Shown piece by piece: positions 1 to 13,985 of a DNA stretch of 64,000 nucleotides. Location of the stretch: NCBI GenBank assembly GCA_907165065.1, contig OU015524.1:26706295-26770294 (forward strand), written 5' to 3'. This stretch comes from Caprimulgus europaeus. Taxonomy: Eukaryota; Chordata; Aves; Caprimulgiformes; Caprimulgidae. Each line of letters starts with the position of its first letter. Position 1 is the stretch's first letter. Below the pieces are notes generated by a model, which ran no database searches, was not told the origin of the DNA, and saw nothing but the letters and a program-made list of their open reading frames with translations. The position numbers were made by a program, and so were the translations under genes.

Positions 1-835
1 TCCCAGCAAACCTGTCCAGAAAGGTGCTGACTGTCCTGATGCTGCTGGGGACTTTAGCCCTGTGTTGAGTCAATGTGGGTCCTGGGAGATCAGAAATATC
101 TAATTGTTTCTGGAAAATTCAAGCTTGATACCTAAACCTTCACATCTATATATATATTTGCACACTTCAGCAGTTTTGTTTGCATTCGACTTTTAACTCC
201 AAATGCATTTTGACTTTCTGATTCTGAGCTCACAGCAGTCTGTGTGCTTTTCCAGCTGTGACCCTAGGGAGGAGTGCAATGAGAAAGGGCATAAAGTTGA
301 GCAGCACCCATCCAAAATGGGATTATTTCACCTAATGCTAGTCAGCTAAGCAAGTACCTCTGTACCCTTAACAGCTGATAAAGAGAAGAGGTATTACCTG
401 AGGGTGATTCTTCCAACTAGACACAAAAATGGGCAAAATGCATCTGAGCAATGTCTCATCCCACCTCACATATGGACTATTGATACAGAGGAAGCCTAGA
501 TGGGTAGCTTGCTTTAGATATCTGACTTTTCAGTGACTAGGTCAAGGGCGGAGGAATCCCATCCCACCTTTCCCAGTACTTTTCAAGTGCCCATGTGCCT
601 GTGTGCCTCAGCTTCACTGAGGCTACCAAGTAAAGTAGTAGCAAATTAGTTTCGTGAGAATGCATGCAGAATTTGCAAGTCTTTCTTACTGATAAGCCCC
701 ATCAACTACTTCATGTGCCCAATCCTGCCACCACGGGAGGGTCATCTGGAAACTCCTCATCCAAGCTCCCTTGTCTGACAGATCTAATTGCCTGTGCCTC
801 CTGTCATGGTGGGTCTTTTTGGTTGTGGTTGGTTT

Positions 836-857
836 TTGGTGGTGGTGGTGGTGGTTT
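836..857. repeat. GGT/TGG trinucleotide microsatellite
   Basis: A short run of GGT units follows a T/G-rich lead-in and is followed by T-rich sequence. It is simple low-complexity DNA with no further significance visible. Confidence 0.7.
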
Positions 858-2158
858 TTTGGTGTTTTTTTTTCTTAAACTTTCAGATGTGCATTTCTAT
901 ACCGGTGTCATGCAGGATCGAACATGAGTTATAATGTTAATGGTAGACTTTATTAATAAATAAATTGCTCCAGGAGGGTTCAGCTGGTTTAGCAAAGCTT
1001 ACTATTTCCATCAGGAATTGAAATCTATAGGGACTCGTCACACTTGCCCTCAAGCTGTGAGGCGATTTAATGAACTGCCTCCTCTAAGGGCTGGCTTGCA
1101 ATCTGAAGAAGAAATTATGGCCATGCTAGCTTTTCTCTTTTCCCTGCAATAATACCACTGGGGTGAGTTTAACACAATATCAAGGTTTTGACTGGGTTTT
1201 ATATTGCAAGTCAGCCTTTCTTGAACACCCCATAGTTACAGCACTGGGTCATAAGGCACCTCATTTGCCAGGTCTCTCCAGGTGCAGTATTTTTTTTCTT
1301 TACCTGCTCTTCTTGTGGCCATTGCTAACAGTCTGAAAACCCACCATCTTGTGTCTGTGAAATCTTCCAGTTAAATGATAAAAGAAAACTGTTGATGAAA
1401 TAGGCAATGCTGGACAGATTCCTGATGGTTACACAAGAAGGAACTGAAGCTCGCAAAGAAACAGAAGCTCTTAAATTTTGGCAGCATTCAGTAAACTGTC
1501 TCCCATTAATAAAAAACTGACATAATTTTCAACTTTTCACTCCTTTACAGATGCCTCTCACTTGGCAGCTGGCCTCTTCCCAGCCAAGTCAAAACTCCTA
1601 AGGACTTCAGTTGGCCAAAGGGTCAGAAGGCCGAAACTGGACAGCTGGATGCTGCAGCGTTCTCGCGGGAGCAGGCAGCAGTGGCCACTTGGAGAAGCTT
1701 CTGTGAGTAAAAACGTTTGGTTTAATCTTTTTTAAAAAGATTTTTAGTCTCGGGCATGGATGCACTCTGTGGGAATCTGCTTCCACTGCTGCTTTGCAGA
1801 CTCCCTTTGCTCTTATTTCATGCTAAGGAAAACAAGCTGTGTGGTATGTGGCATCTGTATGGGTCAAGTCTGGGGAGGTGACCAGTGTGTATCCAGGCAA
1901 ATCACTAGTTGCTAGAGGGCATAAGGCAGCTGTACCTCTCTTTCCCTCTCCCCTAAATCAGTGCCCCTCAGCCCAGGTATAGGAAGGCTCACACATTGCA
2001 AAGTGATGTTGCTGTGCAGCTTCCAGTGCTGCATTCACGCTGGAGCTGTATCCATTCCTCAGCCCTGACTGACTTCAAGGGGAAGAAATATGCCCCTTAT
2101 ATTGTATTATACATACCTATAGTTGGTGTGGAGTGGAGTTGGCACAACAGACCTGGAG

Positions 2159-2202
2159 GAAAAAAAAAATAAAAATAAAAAAAGAGAAAAAAAAAAAAAA
2201 TC
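2159..2202. repeat. A-rich low-complexity tract
   Basis: An almost pure adenine tract with a few T and G interruptions. It could be the tail of an old retroposed sequence, but no target-site duplication or recognisable element body lies next to it. Confidence 0.75.
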
Positions 2203-5084
2203 CCACTCCAGAGTTTAAGCCTCAAGTTGCAGCCCTGGTGACTTGTTCACAGCGGTTTTTATTCCAGCATCTGAAGGGAGGCAGGAGCAGCACACAGGCT
2301 CCAGGAGGATGCCTGCTCTTCTCTGAAACTCGGAGCCCGTCCCAGCAATGTGGCACTCGCTGATATCAACCTCAGGGGACGCCTTCTGTGCTGTGCAGGA
2401 TTGGGCCTGCAGCTCACACACTGGCCTATTGGTTCAGCGTCTATTTGGAGTCACACAGGATTCGAACCTCTGTAAGCTGAAGCAGAAATTTGCCCTTAGC
2501 AAATGCGCTACTGTTTGACAGGGCTCTGTGCCTGCTTGTTTAATATAACAACTGCACCGGTTTTCTAACAACAACTTTAAATGCCATTCATCAATAAATC
2601 CATTGGGCTGCTTGGCTTGTATTACATGCCACTGATTAACTACCATTAAATTAGCAGTTAGTGTAATCAGATATAAACATTCCTTTGTGGCTAAGCTGTT
2701 AAACTTTTTTTTTTTTCCTTTTTACAATTGTGTGTAACACATGTCGGCACGAGACAGGCTCAGTAATTCCGCATTACTGCAGCTAAATTATGTTTGTGGG
2801 CTCCAGAAACGCTTCTGGTGCTACCAGGCTCGTAAACACCTACCTGGCAGGGAAAAGCTACAACTTCTGCCCCAGAGCATTCAGAGTTTAACAGGATTTG
2901 GTGTAGTACAGTGAGTGAATTTATTAAATAAATATGTACATGGGCTATGGACGGATGATTCATAGGAGGAGTTTAGAACTGATTTGCTGCTGATTTTCAC
3001 CCTGGGTCACTTCATTAATTGCTATAAGTAAGTCAGCAGCCAACTTGTTACAAGGGGACATGAAATAAAGGTAGACACTTGCAACTTAAAAGGAGATGGA
3101 TGTGACTCTGTGTGGCTTTCAGCTCCAGGAACTCCAGGCTGTTGTAGTCAAAAGTGCATTTTGATTTCTTTTTTAAAGAGGCTTTTCATAGGTATTCTTT
3201 TTTATGTTTATTTTGTATGTAGCTCTGTATTCTCTCCATTGCTAGGCATTTTTGTTAACTCTTAAAGACAGAAATTAAATACACAGCTGCAGTAATACTC
3301 ATAAACCACTTTCTTATACATCTGTGTAATACAGAAGGTGATGAAATTATTACTTGAAATTGTTATCTCAGTGCCAATGTTAAATCACAAAAAAATTACC
3401 AACCAGCAAAAATGTTCCCATCATAACCTTCCGTTGCTTCACAATCCAAGAAAATAACACAGCAGCCACCCAGAAGACGGATAAACTTATCTTCAGACAA
3501 AAAAACCACTGTGAAACAGAATTTTTAAAATGTTTGGGTGGGGGGTTTTTGTTGGTTTTTTTTGTCTATATTAAATCTGATTGTTTTCATCATTTAAATA
3601 TCACTGTATTGGCTTCTAGATGCTTATATGCTTTAGGTTATACTTATGCATAATTATAGGTGAAAATTTGCATCAACAGGTGTTGGTCTAAGTAACTTGT
3701 GAGCTGGAAATTGGGCTACTAGATTAGCTGTTTTAAAAATTCAATCTCGTCTCTTTAAAAAAAACAAAATATCCAAAATAGGAAATTCAGGTTGTTGGGT
3801 TTTGGTGTAGGCTTTTTCACTTTATTTGTACTGTTTGGAAATACTATATGGATTGTTATGCTTTGCTAACATGTTGTAATTTGGTTTTTTGGAAACCTGT
3901 AGTTTCTCCAGCTATGTTCAGAAGGCTTTCCTGAGCTGTCAGCCTTGAAATGGGACGGCGAGAGAATTCAGTTTAGCTGCATATGTTGTCTTACATTATG
4001 TTTGATTTGAGAAACATATGATACAAATGACTTGGGTTTCCAAAACCTACTAGTGGGCCACTCTCCAAATGTATTCACCCTCATTCTGAGTATGAGAAAG
4101 GGGAATTTATGTCTGCTCTTAATACTTTCTTCAGGGGTGTAAACCTGTAGAAACTGGATTAGTATGTTGACTCCCCCAATTAACTTTAATCTAATATCCT
4201 GCCTATTTAAATTAGTGTAAACATTGGTGTATAGGGTTAAGGGAAAGAGTTGAACTGAAAAAGATTTATTTAAGGATTAGTGTAGTAGCTAAATTAGAAT
4301 TAAATCCAGGAAGTAAACATCCCAGCAATGCAAGTTGTGGGAAACAAGAGACCACAGCAAAGATCAGCGGTTTGAAACAATAATGTGCCACCATGGGAAG
4401 AGAAAGGAAGAAGGGGCGAAACAAGTAAATCAAGCATTACTGTACAAATAAGACTCTAAGCCTATTACTGCCACACAGGTTGTGGGGAAACTCACAATTA
4501 AATGCAATGGAAAGAAACTTTTTATCCTTTTCATCTTTCTCCTTGATTTGCTTGGTTGAATTCCATTGCAAACCGAAATACTCACAACAATTAGAATAAA
4601 AAGGATATATTTGTAGAAGGATCCCTGAAGGTACAGAAATTATCAAATTTGCTGGCATCAGATTTGCTACAACATCTAGTGAGGGTTTGTTAGAGCCTTT
4701 GTACAGGAAAATGATAGAAAAAAGCAGCTTCACTCTCTGTTAGGCAGCACTGGGAACCAAATCTCCCTGGGACATAAATGCATTAATGTTTTCTCAGACT
4801 TAGCAGGGATTTTTATCTCTGTTCTGTGCAGCAATGCCACAGCAGTCCATACGGGCTGCGGCTGGGCCCCTGCTCTCCATGCCACCTGCAAGCCAGCACA
4901 CAGCAGGCCAGGGCTTGCTCAGCAATACCCTGCTGGCAAATATGGAAAGATACCAATATCCTCTGGGTATTTGCTTAGTAACGCCTCAGGTAGAAACATG
5001 ACATTTGATGAATTATCACTTTCAGACCTGAATTTTTGTTGGTAATTTGCCTTCTAGCTATCAATTTGATCAAATCCTACTGAA

Positions 5085-5420
5085 TCTCTCTACAACTACC
5101 TGAAAGGAGGTTGTAGCGAGGTTGGTATCAGTCTCTTCTCCCAAGTAACAAGGGATGGGACAAGGAGAAATGGCTTCATTCAAGTTGTGCCAGGGGAGGT
5201 TTAGATTGGATATTAGGAAAAACTTCTTCACCGAAAGGGTTGTCAAGCATTAGAACACGCTGCCCAGGGAAGTGGCTGAGGCACCATCCTTGGAGGTATT
5301 TAAATGATGTGTAGATGTGTGGTGCTTAGGGACATGGTGTAGTGGTGGACTTGGCAGCATTAGGTTAACAGGTGGACTCAATGATCTTAAAGGTCTTTTC
5401 CAGCTAAAATGATTCTATGA
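5085..5420 (+). mobile_element. CR1 LINE, 5'-truncated 3' end
   Basis: The segment begins with the CR1 landmark about a 'tacctgaaaggaggttgtag' stretch. It continues through the family's conserved end of ORF2 and 3' UTR (the 'gccaggggaggtttag' segment, then 'ggtattt aaa' and 'ttaaaggtcttttccagc') and finishes in GATTCTATGA, the typical CR1 terminal repeat. It is about 335 bp long, which fits the severe 5' truncation usual for CR1. Substitutions and small indels show it is old and inactive. Its terminal motif is one of the main reasons for calling this an avian sequence. Confidence 0.93.
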
Positions 5421-6245
5421 GTCGGTGACAAAAATTCAGCCTGGGGTAATATGGCTGAAGGCCATTCTGGTTGACTGCTTCATAAATTAGATAAGAGCTT
5501 GTTCATTCAATAAATGCAGTTTTAACAGGTTTTCTTCCTATATACCCAACAGCCTCAGCAAATGTCAGATGTCCTCTTTTACCATCAATCTTTATTGTTG
5601 GAAAGAGCAGCCCCTCGCTGCAGTGCTGCCACAGAGTGGGATCCTGTGTTAAACGGGGCTCTGCCCACCAGGGGCTGAGGCAGCAGCGCTTGGGCTAGAG
5701 GCCCAGTGAGGAGGGAGGGAGGCCTGGGGCTGCCTGCAGCTGGCAGGGCCGAGCTGGGGCATGTGTGGGGTAACTGCTTCCAGCAGAACACACAGATTGC
5801 TGCCCGGCCGTGAACATAACTCATTTTAAAAATCATTTTGGCAGTTCCTTTGTGCTTTATACCCCCAAAAGACTGCAATAGTCCGGTCAGCTTATTCCAA
5901 AGGAAAATGGCTGAATTTCAGCTCCTATGAGCTGTTGTCTTGTAAAGGCAGGCAGCTTAGTATTTCATCTTTCTGACTAAAGCAGCTTTTAACAAGCTTG
6001 TTTCTGGCAAAAGATTCTGGACTTAACCATGGCTGAAATACATCATGTGTCTTAACAGCATGCTTTTGTGTGAACTACCACCCTGGTTGGCAGGAGATGC
6101 AAAGAAATGTTGGTCCAGGGGTGACCTGAACCCTTGTAGTGCATCTTCTGAGGGGTCAGCAGGGAGAGGGCAAGACTGCAGCATCAGTCTTCACGTGGCA
6201 TCCCCTTGCAGGGGAGATGGTTTGTGAGACTGTCACTTCACAGGA

Positions 6246-6445
6246 CAAAAAAAAAAACCCCAGACAAAAAAAACCAACCGAACAAAAAATTTATTTCTCT
6301 TGTTCTAATCCTCTTCTCTGCCCACACACTGAGCACCCTGTCAGGCAAACCTGTTCTGAGTGAATGTGGATGGCAAATACAAATGCGACAACTTAGTGTT
6401 CCTCAGTCACCTTAAAAAAACCCCCCAAACCTCAAAAAACCCCAC
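6246..6445. repeat. A-rich / A-C-rich low-complexity tracts
   Basis: Two clusters of A runs mixed with CCCC (about 6246-6292 and 6413-6445) have ordinary sequence between them. They generate short lysine/proline-rich reading frames that should not be taken as genes. Confidence 0.6.
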
Positions 6446-8713
6446 AGCAACATCAGCAGTATTAAACATGCAGCAGCAAAACCTCTGGGTAAAAGGTTAA
6501 TGAAAGAGTTTGCTGATAAACCTCCCCTGTCCTTGTAGTTCAAGTTTCTCCCCTGCCTGACACCTGTTCCAGCTGAGCTGCTTGTTTAGCACTTCATTAT
6601 ATTTTCAATAAGCACTTGACTGGGCCCACAGTTGAGGGGTGCCCTGTTGCCCTAGGGTGCCCCACTGCAGCTCAGGTGATGGAAATGCTGTGTTGGGGCG
6701 GAAGGTTCAGCACCCACCCCTGGGGTTCCACAAAGGCTGTGCTGCCCAAGCCTGATGCTGCAAGGCACTGACTGCCCTTGTGTCTCACCACATGTGTGTG
6801 ACAGAAAGCAGCAGACAGGGAGAAGGTGGATGATCAGGCATATGTTCATCCCTAATCACCATCTGCTTTAAGGTTTTGTTGCTCTTTTTCATGATGCGTG
6901 GCATCTTGCTCTGAGAGTAGTGCCCCTGGGCCAGCCATTGGTATCTTATTCAAGCTAAGCAGATTTGTATTTTTCTGACAACATAGGAGGACTCAAGTCT
7001 TTCATGAGAATTCTTTTCTCAGATGCTGGGGAAGAGAGATATTACTAAAAGCATGAAGTGGGCCCAGATTGCGTAGAAAGGGCAAAATCTGTGCATAGAT
7101 CAACTTAGTGAAGTACCACAGCATATAAATAATTTAACTCTGCTTAATCCTGTTCCCTTAGAGTCCTAAAGAGTTACAAGAGGCCCCTTAGTTTCAAACG
7201 GAACATAAAGAAAGAGTAGAGAGTACTATTTCAAGGCTAAAAGTCCCATGTGCCTGTCTCTGAAAATCAGATCTGAAGAGGTCTCAGCTGGAATATTAAC
7301 CCTGAGATGTTCACCGGGCACGTTGGGCCAGTCTGGACCCATTTGTTGGCCTCCTGCGAGGCCCCTCAAGAACATACATATTGAGAGTCTATACTATTTA
7401 GACTAACACAATTTGCTGCCTCTACCAGGGTCTGCCATCTCAGCAGTTTTACAGCAGCCTGGCAAAGGGAAGCTTTTGCTTTGTGGCAACAGAAACCAGC
7501 TAAGCTGGCAGCACCAACCCTGGTCGGTATTTGCTGGTATTGGTTCTCTGCGTGGCCACAGTAACGCCAGAGGGAGATGGTTTAGCAGCAGCATGGTGGG
7601 CTGGCTAGGGCAGGAGAAGGTAGTGCTGCCTCTGTGGCTGGGTTCACCCAAGCTCATTTACAGTGCTTGTGAAAGTACAGCCTTCGTGTAGGACCTAAAC
7701 GACTCTGTGGGGCTTTTTCCATTGAAATAAACAGATTTTTTGGAGCAGGTCTTTGGACAGGATCAGTAAGGAAAAAGTCAATTTACTTGTGGTGTCTTAC
7801 TGCCCATCGCATTAATCCTGCAAATAAAAAGATCACATCTGAGTAGTGGTTTCTTCTCCTTGTTTAAATAAATTCAACTGCTCGGCTTCTGATTTCCGCA
7901 CCAGAGCTCCACATCAGCCGGCCCTGTTTGTGGAAAAGTCAGCAAGCACGTTTCAGCCAGCATGGGATATTAACATAGGAAGCCAACCCTGGGTTCGTTC
8001 TCCTTGTTCCTCTTACTGGCTATAGAGTTTCACAGCCTGGGATATTAGTAAATATTTATGTTTAATTACTTTCACTTAAGAAAAACAACCACAGCCAAGA
8101 AAACTACAGAGTAATTTAATGGGTTTTAACTTGCCCCACTAAACCGCCTTCTTAAACATAACGGATTATATGAAGTCATCCAGTTTCCGACTCTCTTAAA
8201 GAGGTAATTTAATTCAAATAAGGTTGCATATTACTAGCTTCAGTGTCTGAAAACATTTATAGTGCCAGTAACTGTTCCATTGCCCTGAGTTATTCTGCAG
8301 CCTGAAAGACAATAACAAGCTAAGCTTAGAAAAGTGTGCTGTGGTTTGGTATAACTGATAGATTAAATTGCTAGGTTCATTGCCTCAGGCGAGAAGCACT
8401 GCGTGAGTGTATGGAGTCTCCTTTTACGTAAGACAGCCTGGGTTAAAACAAAAACAGGAAAGTAAATATGGCATTAGCTGTTCAGCAGCATAATTTCTGA
8501 ATCCTTCCCACAAGAAAACAGCCTACAAAATAACTTTGTGGGCTTCTTCCCTCTGGGTTGTAGCTACAATGCTGTCTTTCTTGCATAGGTTCAGGAATAT
8601 GTCCTTTGGTCCATTGTTGCAATATAATATAATGACATATCTGTTCTCTGGCACCACTGCAGAGCTCATATCTAGGGAGAAAAGAAGGGGAACTTTGGAT
8701 TACCTACACAACT

Positions 8714-8715
<2 letters not shown>

Positions 8716-8744
<29 letters not shown>
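8716..8744. repeat. 29-base poly(T) run
   Basis: An uninterrupted run of 29 T. If it is the tail of a retroposed sequence in the minus orientation, the element body would lie to the right, from 8745 on. I do not recognise that sequence and see no polyadenylation signal in the right place, so it may be simple-repeat expansion. Confidence 0.85.
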
Positions 8745-11700
8745 CTTCCCCTGACAGGTAACTCATAGAAGGAACTAACGAAAAATACCTGTAGTCTTCC
8801 ATCTAGAGATCCTCATCTGCTGTACTATGTGTGGTATTAGGAACATCCATCAGGGTACTTTTTCCGTGGTGAGACAAACTCTTATCGTTGGTCTGAGTTT
8901 GGCAGTTAAAAGCCACAAGGTCTTGCCACATAGGCTGTAAAACTTTGTGAGGCTTTCAATGTCCTTTAAATGGTTGTCCTTTAAAGTAATTGCATACTCT
9001 AAAGCTCCTTATGGGGCTTAAGGGCTTTATTTGCCTAGGACAATTGCACACCTTGTGAAAAAAGCTGTAATCGGAATCCCTGAGCTTGGTTCTGCCAATT
9101 TGCCAGATGTTGATTGCTAAACTTTCGAAGGCTGCTGGATGTTGATTGTTAAGTATGTAGCCTTGTAGCCTTCATGTGTGTCTATCAACATTTTAGACAC
9201 AAGATGCAGAGGGAGAGCCTCTACATTCTTGATGTTTCTGCAAAGTTTGGTAAACAACTCATGTTTTGCAACTTTGTTCATCTATTATGAGCACATATAA
9301 TGAATGTAAAACTGAGGAAAGATTACATTAAAAATTGTTGCAAGTGGAATAAACACATAAACACAATGTGATCATGCTTTAACCTATCACTATGACTAGC
9401 TGTGAAAAGAATACTTTGCCAATTTTTGAATAGGACTGTGAGCATAGACAGCATTCAGTGGAACTAGCTTTGATTTTAGAGATGAAATGAAATGACAGTA
9501 TGTAAAATTAGAGTACAAGGTTATTTGACACTATGTTTTCCAGTCATTTCCTAATTCAGATACCTTTTCTCATCAATTAGTGTCTTACCTGAGAACACAT
9601 TAATTCCCCTTGATTCATACTCTTGCCTCAAAGGAATTCCATGCATTTCAAGTTGACTGATTGAAGAGTGAACCTCTGGTCAGTATTTGTATGGGTAACT
9701 ATCAGCTTTTGGATTGTTTAAAATCCTTGAAGATACCTTCACAGAATGACAAGAGCTTTGTTTTAAATAATGGACTTGTGGGATAAGGACTCTCTCCTTC
9801 CAGGAGTCTCGCAGCATCTGGTTGAATGGAACAGGCTCTGCAAACTATGTAGCTATATTAATTAGATCTGATCACAAGCTCTTCACTTCCACTCACCTGC
9901 AACTAGCTCTGACTGCTATTTAATTACGTGCTTTAAAGTTTTACTCTTGTAATACAAAAGTAACCCCTGGGAGAACATTGCTGAACGTGCTCGATGAAGG
10001 TATGATCTTCTCTTCTTTAAAATAAGCCATGTATAAAGTTGCTAAGTGTTCTTACAGAAGACTTCTGATTGGATTAAAAGTGAACATAGAGCAATAGAAA
10101 AAAATATATTCTTTATTAGAAGGGATTACATTTAAACCTTTCAAGACGACTGATACTTTTTTCCTTTTAACTCAAACTTGAGTCAGCTGTTGAACGGAGC
10201 TTAGAGATTATTTCTTGTCAGGACCCATCAAAAAAACCTGAGATCAGTAAGGCATTTGAGCACACTGAGCATTAAATTTTCATTGCTCTCTATGTTGCAT
10301 TTTTACTATGTCTAAAAACTAGTATTCACTTATAAGGTACTTGACCATCTTCTAAGAGAACTAATTTCATTTAAGCTCATGGTCAGTAATCAGTCTGGAA
10401 ATCAAACCATTAATTTTAATGCTGTAAGTGCACATATACATTAAATTTTATTGCTTTGTCTGAATTTAAAAGGGCAAAAGTAGGGCAATTTCAGGCCAGT
10501 GTAAAATTGCTGGTGCCTGTACTTTACTGCTCACCTCTTAAGAAAGAAGAGCTTAGTGTTTCAAACTTTTAGTCCTGCATGTCACTGAAATAAAATGGAA
10601 AGGTTTCAGGAAGATTTGGATGAAGCTTTTGGACTACACCCTTTATGTGTGAGGATCCTCTCACCTAAAGATATATCATCTGTCAGGTGCACAACAGACT
10701 TGACAGTGTACTACTATTACAATTAGTAACCATGCAGATTTAACGAGTCCTGAAACTTGCTACCCTAGCTTGCTAAATGTAAAGATCTGTTCAGCCAACT
10801 ATAAACACATTAAAGAAAGCATAATAAGAGGAGTGCAACCAAAGCCAAGAATATTTCCGTTTTTTCAAAGGCTTCCAAACATTTTATATGCTGTAAGATC
10901 ATATGCAGAGTCAAGGCATCGCATTTCAAGTCAAAGTCAGACGTTCAACTGTAACTTTCAATGTATGGGTTGGAATCAAACACAATATTTTCACATTACT
11001 TGAGTTTAGACTTTCTTTGTGTTTTTATGTTCCTGTTCAAAAGAAAGGAAATCCCTGATACCAAGACAAGTAATCTGTGTTCTGAGCCAATAAATCCTCA
11101 GGGAATTTGAATCAGGTAGATTGTAAGAGGCCCTTTTAGGAGTCTGAAAAGCAATGGGTGACATTAGACAGATCTTAATGAGAGTTGCAGGTGCTCAGCT
11201 TTTAGGACGAGGTCATTTCCCGTGTGTTGGCACAATGACAAAGATGGAAGATTGAATGGTTCTTCTAATTCACAACTCGGTAATATATGCTCCTTAACTG
11301 GAAACAGCTGAAAAGATACCTTTGGAATGCTCTCGGTGCCCTAACACATCCTAAACACTGCAGCGAAGTCTCAGCATCATTAAAATAATAGATGCAAATA
11401 AGAACTTGCTAGCCAGTAATCAATAACAGCTCCTTTCCTCATCCTTATCTTTTGGTTACATACTTAATAGAGAGGTTCTGTGGCTTTGCTGCCATCCTGA
11501 CTGCGGGAAAAACAAACAAACAAAAAAACAACAACAAAACGGCAGTGCCAATGCACGCCTTTGTATTTAATTTTAACAATAAAAATTGTGCAGGTGGAAA
11601 CTGGAGAGGCCGAGATGTGTATCTTAGCCTCTGGGAAAGCACAACTTTGGCAACATGTCCAGCTGTGGACACCATCTAAAGTCACCTGAACTTCCTTGTT

Positions 11701-13904
11701 TGCCTTTTGACCTCTGTTTGTAGTCACAGCTAAATGATTCAATACAAATTCCTTGAATAAACATGCAAATAAGACCAGGTATTTACATTTCAAATGGATC
11801 GTCATTAAGGTTTCAAGCTGTCAATAGAAAAAGCACAGAAAAATGTTATTATTAGATCTGAAAGTCTTTGAGGGAACGTGTGGGAAGAAAGGCTAATATC
11901 AGGGGACCAGTAATCTCTTTCTAGCTGGCTTTTAATTCCGCTTAGCAAACATGAATGATTTTGAGTGTTGAATGAAAAAGCGAGCTACAGAACCCGCACC
12001 ATGCGTTTAAACTACAGCTGGCTGGAACACTATATGCCTGAAGGCAACATTTTTAAGTTCAAAGGTAAACATTTGGGTTTTTATAGAGAAAATTAGTTGT
12101 ACAGCATATTTGATTTAGTATACCGCTACCCTGTCCAACTTTTAATTGAAATGTATTAAAAAAATAACCCTAATTCCACTGACAGTATGCAGTTTCCTAG
12201 AGAGCAGCGTGCTTGCTAGTAAACATCAGTCCTCTGGGCCAGGTCTAGAAGACAGAGGTCAGAACTTCTATAACTTAATATTTTTCAAGGCACCCTAAAG
12301 ACTTCCTCTTACCTACCCCATGTAAATTGTTTACAGCCTGCTCCAAAGAGGAACTCCCCTGCAGAACTTTGACCATGCCTGTAAACTGATAAAAAACCTC
12401 TCCCTGGAAACTTCCCCTGGTGAACCTCCCCGTAATATTTTACTGTCTTTAATCCTAAGTGTATACACAGGGATCGTTTCTGGTAAAAACGCAGACAATA
12501 AATGTTGCTGAGCAAGGAGAGGTCTATACATTGAAACTTATTAAGGAGAGATGGTTGCATTTTGTAGTTCTTGCTGTGGGATTAAAAAGGTAAAGGGAGC
12601 TTTCTAACACTACTCCAAACGCCAGCACACACTGACCTGCAGAGCTGTCACATAGTATTTGCATGTGATTTTGGACATTTTAGTATGGCCTGCTTAGATT
12701 TTGTTTCTTATAATTATGGGGCTTTTTTTGTTAAAGTCAATTTTTTAAAAGTGAGGAAAACCTATGCTGCACAATGAGGTATTGAGAGCCATGTGTTCCA
12801 TAGTACAGAAAGATATGTTATGATTCTTATCTTCGTGAGACTGTGAAAAAATAGTTCTTTGTCCTCAAACTCATTAAAAAGTTATTTAATAAAGAACTTG
12901 AAACCATTATCAATATTTACAAAAGAAATGCTTGAGAGCTGAGTTATGTGTTTTGAAATTCACAGAAGGCTCAGTGCATTGAAGCAACAATATACGTGAT
13001 AGGAAGTATAGCTGACATTTTCCAAATATAAAAACCAGATGATGGAAGGTTTAATTTCTATGAATTGGAGAGGTAGCTGAGAGCCTACTAATCTCTCAGA
13101 AGTATTTTCAGCCCATCGGGGTGCTCAAAGAATAGAAAATTGTAGGCATTTCTGGAAAAGCAGTTGAGATCAGTGTGATTTTGCTAAATTCAAAGACAGC
13201 TCCAGTCTTTGACATAGATTTGAGGACTAAAACAATTTTTAAGTTTGTTGGGTTTTTTTTTTTCCCTGAATAACAGCATCCATAAGGCATCTGGAAAATG
13301 CTGTGAGAAAAACACCTCCACAGAGAGATGTAGTCATTAACTGCCTCTCTAAGCACCTAAAATCTTCAGAACCTGAAAAATCCTCAGAAATCCTTTTGAC
13401 TCTTCACCCAAAGGTGCCCAAACCCCCTTGGCAGGTTGGTCTCCACCAGCCATGGCTCCTGTTCTTGCAGAGCTGTGCAGAGGTGAGCACCTGGGGAGGG
13501 CCTGACTCTGTAGCCATCCTGGGGGCTCAGCCACCTCGCAGGGCACTGCTGGCTGTCTCCCTGGGTTCTGTGAGTCAGGGCATTTACTGTCCTAAAGCCA
13601 ACATCAGCAAGACTGCCCTTTAAGTCCACCTTTTGGGTTGTTAAGAGAGAAATGTACCCCAGCTGCCGGAAATGTTTGTGCTGCGTGTCTCTGCCGCTTC
13701 TGTTCATCTTTTAACCAGGGACTGACTCTCAATTCTCTTACAGAGCAGCTGAAGAAAAACACTGAAGTACAGAATAATTTCTGTAATAGTTTTTAATACA
13801 CAGCCCATCATGAGTGGTCATGATGGAGGGAATTTCAGCTTTTAGTCTCCTGCTGGAATACTCCAGTAAGAGATGAGGGACAAGGGACAAACCCTGGTGA
13901 GGCA

Positions 13905-13985
13905 GGACAGGGATTCAGGTATGCAGGTCTCCTGGATCACAGGACAGTCCTAACCACCAGGTTACACCACGAGGTAGCAGTACAG
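13905..13985 (-). mobile_element. Possible tRNA-derived SINE remnant (MIR-like)
   Basis: Read on the minus strand, this stretch has the order of a tRNA-related SINE head: 'gtggtgtaacctggtggtta', then a segment similar to 'ggagacctg', then a degenerate B-box-like 'ctgaatccctgtcctgcc'. This resembles amniote MIR-type tRNA-derived SINEs. The A box is weak, the B box is mutated and no tail is clear, so the call is tentative. It is not a functional tRNA gene because no cloverleaf can be folded from it with a proper anticodon stem. Confidence 0.35.

Noticed and set aside
13905-13985. Functional tRNA gene on the minus strand
   Set aside because: The B-box-like part is mutated and no cloverleaf with an anticodon arm can be drawn; kept only as a weak SINE remnant.
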